64,000 nt of DNA, taken from NCBI RefSeq assembly GCF_020283565.1, contig NC_060064.1, positions 16,078,337 to 16,142,336 on the forward strand. The letters run 5' to 3'. This DNA comes from Trifolium pratense. Taxonomy: Eukaryota > Streptophyta > Magnoliopsida > Fabales > Fabaceae. This document shows positions 57,801-64,000 of the stretch, in pieces. Below the pieces are notes generated by a model. The model ran no database searches. It was not told where the DNA came from and worked only from the letters and a program-made list of their open reading frames with translations. Both the position numbers and the translations under genes were made by a program. Positions within the stretch are counted from its first letter, which is position 1. The number at the start of each line of letters is the position of its first letter.

Positions 57801-58571
57801 GATGAATTTCTTGGCTACTTGGAGAGATTGAGTGCAGAAGACATACTGCGATAGCCATAAGGTTAGGAAAGCAACGTGTTCCTCGTCACTTACTTCATCG
57901 CTAGTCTTTCGATTTTCCACGATGTATTTGGAGTAAGACTTGTTTCGAAAATCAAATTTGATGGCGTCGGAAGCTTTGCAAGGATCATAAGTGTCGCCAA
58001 GAGGCGATAAGCCAGTAATGGCAGCAACATCCAGCAGTGTAGGAGTCATCATGCCACATTCGAAGTGGAAGGTGTTGGTAGAAGACTCAAAGAAGTGTAA
58101 AGCAGCAATAATCATCTCTTGCTGGTATTTAAGGCCTGTCCGAGAGAGCTGAATAAGGTCATAAATACCACAGGCTTGCCAAATATCAGCCTTATCACGT
58201 TGTACCCTGTCTAACCAGCCAAGATATTGGTCATTCAAAGAAGGAGCCGATCGAAACACTCTGTTAGGCGCCTTGATATAGCTAAAATTATAGGGTTCAC
58301 TAATGAAAACCCTAGGAGCACAAGGTTTATAAACAGGAAAGATAGACAGAACCTTGGAATTACGGCTTTTATCACTTGGTTTGGGTCCCCCAAACGCATG
58401 CACAAGGTTATCAACAGAATAAGGAAAGATTAATTGACTTTCCCAAAACTTTTGCAAGTCCAGACGCAACGATGGTTCTGGAACCACATCCTCATCGTAA
58501 GAGGAAAGAGTGGCGGCGGTCCACTTACCGGCGTAAGGAAGGAATTTTCTGACATCTGAATCTGACGCCAT
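54831..58571 (-). CDS. Antisense gene of G2: plant mobile domain (PMD) plus coiled-coil protein, five exons
   Basis: Coding exons on the - strand: 58571-56954, 56875-56805, 56729-56634, 56564-56217, 56138-54831. All introns are short (69-81 bp) with GT-AG ends and kept phase, giving about 1146 aa. Residues 1 to about 535 form a plant mobile domain (PF10536 type): the hallmark FECGMMTPTLLDVAAITG lies at 170-187 and WLSQYVF follows further on. Then come Lys-rich low-complexity stretches (runs of K near the end of exon 4), an acidic Ser/Pro region and a long coiled coil over roughly the last 190 residues. Host PMD proteins MAIN and MAIL1 act in silencing and meristem upkeep; PMD copies carried by plant transposons are known. 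The first intron keeps the frame open by chance, so retained-intron forms are possible. Confidence 0.82.
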
Positions 58572-59064
58572 TGATGAAGGTATAAAGATGGCGTGAAAGA
58601 ATGGTGATTAGGGTTAAAATTTGGGAATCACAGGTTGTTTGCAACGGTTGAGGAAAATCCGAGTGAAAAGAAAGTTGATGACTGGGTGATAAGTAGAAAA
58701 GTGAAGACAAGAAGTCTTTTGGAAGCAAGAATTCAAGAAAGAATCGCAGAAGATGAAGAAGAAGATGAACAGTTGACAGAGCAAAAATTGGAGAAAAACG
58801 CAATAAAGGAAGAATCTGGCTATTTATAGAGGCACACGGATTGAGGAAAATAGCAAATTTTTTCAACTTCCTATGTTGACAAGTGTCCAAACCCCTGGAC
58901 AGGTGGAAAGAAAAAACAAGTTTTGGAGCCAATCCAAAGTTTTGAATGGCAGCCTAAACGATAGGAGAGATAAATGGAAAAGAAAGTTATCCATTAATAC
59001 TTTCAAAAATGCCACTTCCTCTTTCGATAGACACCGTCGAAAATGGCATTTTTGGGGGGCAATT
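58572..59064 (-). promoter_or_regulatory. Promoter and 5' leader of the G2 antisense PMD gene
   Basis: On the - strand TATAAATA at 58828-58821 lies 250 bases before the ATG at 58571, which predicts a leader of about 225 bases without a clear intron. The right end (59048-59064) carries the G-rich polypurine tract TTTTTGGGGGGCAATT of the sense element. The promoter call is inferred from motif and position. Confidence 0.55.
59048..59064 (+). other. Polypurine tract of G2
   Basis: A G-rich run (ATTTTTGGGGGGCAATT) ends next to the 3' LTR, as expected for plus-strand priming. It closely resembles the tract of G1. Confidence 0.75.
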
Positions 59065-59847
59065 TGTTGGACATAAATTTGGTATTTATCAATTAAATAT
59101 AATTGGTGGGTCCAATATTTATTTTGGAGATTATATTATCAAAACAAAACTTTCAAAGTTGGTGTCGAGAACTCCCTATGTCGAAGCAGAAAAGCGTTTC
59201 GAGAGCTGTAGAGGATGCGTATAGTTTTGGTTTTACCAGGAGGCTATCGAAGGCGCAAAATCGAATCGAGAGATAGTTGGGCCAAGCCCAAAAAAGAAAA
59301 CAACGAACGGCCCAAAAGATCTTGGCGCGCGCTGAAGGAATGAAAGATGAAAGTGGAGAACGTGGTCGACGTGGCAAATGAAGGAGCGTCCAGATGATCG
59401 AGAAACAGTTACCACTTTGTAGTAGTATTTATAGTAGTTTTTCATTCAGAACAAGGGTCACAAAATTTATACAAACATTCTCTCTAAAAATTCTAAGTAC
59501 TCAGCGATCGAACGAACGGAATTCGAAGGAGAAATGTATGTTTTGTGAACCATCTTTATTTGTAATTGTTTTTCATTCAATGCAATGCAATTTGTTTTCC
59601 AGTAATTTTTTCTAAGTCTGAATCCAGATACTTGCTTGAGAAACTGCTACTTCGAGGCGATTCGAATTAGTTTCTCTTGTATGCTTTAAAATATTTTAAT
59701 TCCTAAGTGTTCGTTTCCTTATTCAAACGAACCTTCAAACAGTTTTCTTGAAACGAATAAACACAAAATTGTCCTGAGATTTACTAGTTGATCTCGCGAG
59801 TTTAAATACTTAAACTAGCGGTTGTTTACCAAATTCCAACGTAAACA
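59065..59847 (+). repeat. 3' LTR of G2
   Basis: 783 bp, direct repeat of 45785-46567 with one visible mismatch. It is followed by the CCCTT duplication. Confidence 0.97.
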
Positions 59848-59880
59848 CCCTTGAATTTTCGTTTTTGCCCTTGGGGGTAC

Positions 59881-59942
59881 TTCGGTTTATACGAACCGAA
59901 TTTTTTTGTCATGCTAAAAAATTTTGGTTTATATAAACCGAA
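59881..59942. repeat. Two palindromes of the TTCGGTTTATATAAACCGAA family
   Basis: TTCGGTTTATACGAACCGAA (59881-59900) and a one-mismatch form TTTGGTTTATATAAACCGAA (59923-59942) lie 42 bases apart. A third, perfect 20-base palindrome is at 60846-60865. They mark both inner ends of the disrupted inverted-repeat element. Confidence 0.8.
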
Positions 59943-60170
59943 ATATTGTGTTCCAAATTTTTTTTCAGCTTTCCTGCATAAATTATGCATGAGACCTTCA
60001 ACTTTCACAATTTATTTGAAATACTAAACGATGTCCAATTTGAGTAAACGACCACTCGTTGGAAAGCTTAGGGTGTCAAGAATACAAATATAATTTTTGC
60101 TTTGAGGGTTAACTATCCAATTGGTTCAGTTTGACCAAATAATGGGTACTGGTACAGAAACAGAGCATAA

Positions 60171-60813
60171 ACTTTTCTCAAACTTGTAGGTAGATTTTCT
60201 CATACTATACTTAATGAAATTTAACAATTTTGGTGTCAATCTTGTATTAAATTTTGTCTTCTTTACTCTGGATTAAAAATCATTAGCATACGACTTATAT
60301 TCAGAGAGTTATGATAAATTTACCACAGGTATCTCTACAACATTTTGCAGAAACTTTTCTCAAACTTGTAGGTAGTTTTTCTCATACTATACTTAATGAA
60401 ATTTAATAATTCTGGTGTCAATCTTGTACTCCCTCCGGTCCTTTTTATAAGAAACACTTTGGAATTTTTATTTGGTCCTTTTTATAAGAAACACTTTGAC
60501 ACAATTCCATTTGTACCCTTATTAAATACAATCAAATAATTCATTATAATGCTAGTGCATTAATTAGAGAGACATATTTCTCATGCTAGTCAAAGGTTAG
60601 TTTTGGAATATAACATAAAATGTTAGAATCATTAATGAGAAAATTTACCTTCCTTAATCTGTGTGATTTTGTCAAAGTGTTTCTTATAATAAGGACCGGA
60701 GGGAGTATTACATTTTGTCTTCTTTACACTGGATTAAAAATCATTAGCATACGACCTATATTCAGAGAGATATGCTAAATTTACCACATGTAGCTTTACA
60801 CGAATTTTCACAT
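60171..60813 (+). repeat. 182-bp tandem duplication, second copy interrupted by a MITE
   Basis: Unit 1 (60171-60352) and unit 2 (60353 to about 60813) begin with ACTTTTCTCAAACTTGTAGG and share the full order of blocks through ATACGAC.TATATTCAGAG. Unit 2 is split at TCTTGTA by the MITE at 60427-60707 and then continues with TTACATTTTGTCT. Removing the MITE and one TA restores a unit of about 182 bp. Confidence 0.88.
60427..60707. mobile_element. Stowaway-type MITE, 277 bp
   Basis: The body 60429-60705 has ends CTCCCTCCGGTCCTTTTTAT and the inverse, flanked by TA (60427-60428, 60706-60707). Inside the left end the first TIR segment is partly duplicated (GGTCCTTTTTATAAGAAACA occurs twice). It shares its TIR with the 147-bp element at 19134-19284. 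The neighbouring unbroken 182-bp unit shows the empty site. Confidence 0.93.
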
Positions 60814-60845
60814 AAATTTTCCTTCTTTTTGGGGGTATATGTTAT

Positions 60846-60865
60846 TTCGGTTTATATAAACCGAA
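60846..60865. repeat. Perfect 20-base palindrome
   Basis: TTCGGTTTATATAAACCGAA equals its own reverse complement. It is related to the two sites at 59881-59942. Confidence 0.9.
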
Positions 60866-60951
60866 GTTTGTTGGAAAAAAAATTTCATACCACAAAAGGT
60901 AAAATGAGATTTTTGGCGGGTAGAAAAGAAATGAGGGGGTCGGGAGAGAAA

Positions 60952-62875
60952 AGTTCAACGAAAATTATAGCATTATCGCTAATAAATGGGTGTTTGTGGT
61001 GGTTTGATGTTGACAATGTTAGTGCCATATTGGACTTTGAGATGAGTCAAATTGGCAATGATACTTGCATTTTTGAAAAGTCTCATTACGCCGCCGGCAC
61101 GGTGCAAGATAATGAAAAATATTGCCAACCACTTTTTCCAAGATATCTTTTTTTATTCTAATTAAGCCACCGATTGTCATAGAATAATATAAATCAAACC
61201 AAAATGATTTATGTTCTTCATCGTTTGTAAGGAATTTTGTTTTGTATTATGTGTAAAGTTTCCTAATTAAAAATACATAGAAGATTTATGTACCAAAAAA
61301 AATGCATAGAAAGATGAAGCCTTTGAATACACAGAATATGTTTACCATAGTCAATTTGAAGGAACATCACTAAATAATATATTCTTTAATTTTTAAGTCT
61401 AATAACATTAAAAATAAATTATTAATGATATGTCAAATAATTTGTCTGATTATTAATATTTAAATTTTGATTTGTCATTTTTTGTATTTTAAAAACTTTA
61501 TGTTTATTTTTAGTGAGTATGTAAATATCTTTCTCACATCTTTCCAACAACACATGATACTTCTGATTATATTGCTACTATTTTGACATTTAAATAAATT
61601 AAATTTATTTTACAAAAAAAAAGACAAAGACATCCGTCAAAATAAGAGAATGCCATACAAACAAAACCTTTGTCTACGGTAAACTATCGTGTCAAGTGGT
61701 TTATCCATTCACCATTAAATTGACACGTGATAACATGTTTGTAATAATAGCAAAGGAGTTTATGTTTGTAATCATTGAAACTTCAACTTATAACGTCTAT
61801 AAAAAAAATTGTTGTGGTTCACTCTATCAATTTTATTGTGAATCGAAAAATCGAAAAATACACATAATGACATTGTACTCCTAAAAAAACAAGATTTTGA
61901 TCAAAATTGTACTTTAGAGGTTGGCATAATTACATTATCCAGCCTTAGTGTGAATCTAAACATGCATGTCATCTAAAATTTAGTAAAACTCTAAAATATT
62001 CAATTTTGTATATGGTGAAAAAAATTCCTAACATCATCAACTTTGGTCCATTCCGTTAGTGAAACAAACGACAGGGATCAAAGTTGATGACGGAAAAAAA
62101 TGTAGGACTTTTTTCATCGTAAAAAAATGTAGGGAATATTCTTGACTATAGGGCAAAATGTAGAGACTAAAAACATATTTAATCCTTTAATTAATGTAAG
62201 GTTTTTCTAATACTTAAAAAGAGAGACAGCTGTTAATATCTACATTTTTTTAAGCCAACAATTAGCAAAACAAGCCAAGGCAATGCCACCAAAGTATCTC
62301 AAGCCATTTAGCCAACTATTTCATCCTACTAGTATTTATTTTCTTTTCTTTTGGTGAATTTCCTACTGGTATTCTAGTTCTAGTAACCATAACCAATGAT
62401 GAAAATATATGCTTTTCCAAAAACAAAAAGATGAAATATGTTCTCACTTTAAAAAAAGGAAGAAAAAAACTTCTATGCAAGTCAAATGATGGCTGTATTC
62501 TTGCATAATTCCACTCAAACTCTAATCCTGTACAAAATATTCCGCATGAAATCAAAATTTGTCTAACACTGACTGCATATACATGACAAAGATATCAACT
62601 GATACATATCTGGCTTGAAATGTAAAAACTTTTGTTGTGATCCTATATATAATATATACTATAATATATCTATCTCACAATGTAAAACTATTGTACTTTC
62701 TTTTCTTCCACCTCTACAACCTATGTGATATTGCAAAAAGCCATGGGGGCATTATTTAAGATTTGCTTTGAGCTCTTCAGAGTTTAGAACTTTACACTGT
62801 TGTTTGTTTGGTACATGCTCAGCTTTCAGGTGCTCTGGCTTTCTTCAATTAGAAATTCATACGTCTAAAGTCCAA
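60952..62875. other. AT-rich intergenic stretch
   Basis: No supported gene, RNA or repeat was recognised apart from A- and T-rich runs. The right part, from about 62500, probably contains the 3' UTR of the - strand gene that follows. Short open frames here lack splice or motif support. Confidence 0.55.
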
Positions 62876-64000
62876 TCACTCCTCTGGCTGATATATAGTG
62901 TATGTTGAATCGGTCTCAGTCTTTGTAACCTGCACATTAATCCAAATATTCTTGGTAAGTTAATGTGAACCTACAAAGATGTGATGAATAACTTCTATCT
63001 TACCATGTACAGCCCTCTCATGTTACTGGTGATTATGAATTGAAGTAGTGATGCCTAAATTGCAGTTATGAAAATATTTGATAACGTTCGTATTAGGTTC
63101 AGAAAAATGTGATATAGTTTGGCTTAAAATTGCATTCATTACATTGATCAACTCATCCAAGAACCCGTTTGGACGGATTTTCCAGAAGTACTTGAGAGAA
63201 AAAAAATATCACAAGAATCTCACAAAAGCTGATCTTTTGAAACAATAGCGCTTTCATATATGTCGAAATTAACTTTATGCATCTCAATTTTTTGAGAAGC
63301 TCTCTCATGTAAATTTTCCATTAGCATCTAGAAACTTATAATGAATTGTTTCACAAGTGAAGAACCATAACTTAACTAAGAAGCTCCTATGAGTTAGTAT
63401 AAACTAATTCAAATTGGCCTAAATAAAATTGCTGACACTAGTAACACTATATATCTGGCCTAATGGCAAGGGAAAACATATCTTCATAAACATGTAATGT
63501 AATCACCAGACAAGTAAAAATGAAAATGATATTATGGTAATACTTGAAAGAATATTCTAATCAGAACAATTGATAACGCACACTCATGAAGTTTAATTTG
63601 AGTCTTGCTAACAAATGTTAAACAATCAAAAGATAGAAAGTATTAAATGAAAAGTACAGCCTCTGTTACATTGGCAGCTTAAAATGTTTTACTTTTCATT
63701 AACTACTTTCAATTTTCAATCCTTAACAAGTGCCCAAAAACAATCGTAAGCATTTTCCTTATTTTATTTATACTGAGTTTCCTTTCCAATTCGATGTATT
63801 TTTCATTTTGAGTATCAACAATACGTGATTTTATGATGCAGATCATTACTAAAGACAGTTATAAGTAACTCACTGAGCCTTTTTAGCATTGTTAAATGAT
63901 TTTCATATAATCTTATTCCTCATATATCAAATAAAACACTTTAGTCATTATACCAACCTCAGCTGGACGAGAAAGGCTGGCAGGAAGCATAGGAATGAGC
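62876..64000 (-). CDS. 3' end of an unrecognised gene, last two coding exons (partial)
   Basis: On the - strand, sequence from the window edge to 63958 reads LIPMLPASLSRPAE in frame and ends at a GAG/GTTGGT donor. The last exon, 62929-62876, follows a TGTGCAG acceptor and reads VTKTETDSTYTIYQPEE then TGA. Both exons are in phase 0 and the intron is 1028 bp. The start of the gene lies outside the window. The family was not recognised; the short polar C-terminal tail would suit a cytosolic tail, but that is a guess. The call rests on matching phase and good splice sites over only about 31 codons. Confidence 0.5.

Larger units (their letters stand above)
45780..59852 (+). mobile_element. Complete Ty3/gypsy LTR retrotransposon, Tat lineage (element G2)
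   Basis: The body runs 45785-59847 (14.06 kb), flanked by the duplication CCCTT (45780-45784, 59848-59852). Both LTRs are 783 bp, start TGTT and end AACA, and show one visible difference. Internal layout: primer site, gag-pro frame (46677-50294), overlapping pol frame to 53919, then on the opposite strand a 116-aa ORF and a five-exon PMD gene (58571-54831), and a polypurine tract. An extra RNase H marks the Tat lineage. Unlike G1, gag-pro and pol are in different frames. Confidence 0.96.
45747..60951. mobile_element. Older inverted-repeat element disrupted by gypsy G2
   Basis: The left arm 45747-45784 (TTTCTCTCCCGACCCC...) is the reverse complement of 60951-60915. Over about 35 bases there is one indel and otherwise a match until the arms diverge. 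Past this core the inner sequences show weaker similarity, including a shared TTCGGTTTATA palindrome on both sides. The gypsy element G2 inserted within the left arm, so the original element was about 1.1 kb (45747-45784 plus 59853-60951). No transposase and no target duplication were seen. Long degenerate inverted repeats would fit a Mutator-like element, but the class is open. Confidence 0.65.

Noticed and set aside
60772..61161. 129-aa + strand ORF across the right arm of the disrupted element
   Set aside because: No recognisable motif, crosses a repeat boundary, and no promoter or splice context.

Overview
The window looks like nuclear DNA of a flowering plant, most likely a legume. It is AT-rich, has GT-AG introns, and holds plant-type genes (a class B heat shock factor and a plant ABCA1 full-size transporter) among recent LTR retrotransposons and MITEs. 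The legume assignment is inference from repeat style; nothing in the window proves the species.

Layout, left to right. (1) 1-2904: a two-exon heat shock factor gene of the HSFB3 type on the + strand. (2) 3459-14750: a complete Ty3/gypsy element of the Tat lineage. It has 455-bp LTRs, TSD ATAAC, one intact gag-pol ORF, and a spliced accessory gene on the opposite strand between pol and the 3' LTR. That accessory gene is flanked by arrays of GGGGAG...CTCCCC hairpin repeats. (3) 15771-44321, - strand: a full-size ABCA1-type transporter gene that I could assemble as 40 exons, all in frame, encoding 1892 aa. Its introns hold a Stowaway MITE, a pair of small TIR elements, fossil copia fragments, dispersed repeats and microsatellites. 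Intron 5 holds an intact Ty1/copia element (36153-40750) with identical 219-bp LTRs. (4) 45785-59847: a second Tat-lineage gypsy element with 783-bp LTRs and TSD CCCTT. It carries gag-pro and pol in two overlapping frames. On the opposite strand it carries a small acidic/basic ORF and a five-exon gene encoding a plant mobile domain (PMD) plus coiled-coil protein of about 1146 aa. (5) This gypsy element sits inside the left arm of an older inverted-repeat element (arms 45747-45784 and 60915-60951). The right part of that older element holds palindromes, a 182-bp tandem duplication and a Stowaway MITE. (6) 62876-64000: the 3' end of an unrecognised gene on the - strand, cut by the window edge.

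How the parts relate. HSFB3 and ABCA1 are convergent and were probably about 1.5 kb apart before the first gypsy insertion. All three complete retrotransposons have LTR pairs with zero or one visible difference, so insertion was recent, and their main ORFs are open. The most interesting observation is that two different Tat elements share one design: a multi-exon, independently promoted antisense gene in the 3' region. Each encodes an N-terminal globular domain (PF04195-like in one, PMD in the other), a low-complexity basic linker and a C-terminal coiled coil. Introns on the antisense strand survive retrotransposition because the sense genomic RNA cannot splice them. Because host PMD proteins (MAIN/MAIL1) act in transposon silencing, the PMD copy is a candidate for interference with host control; that step is inference.
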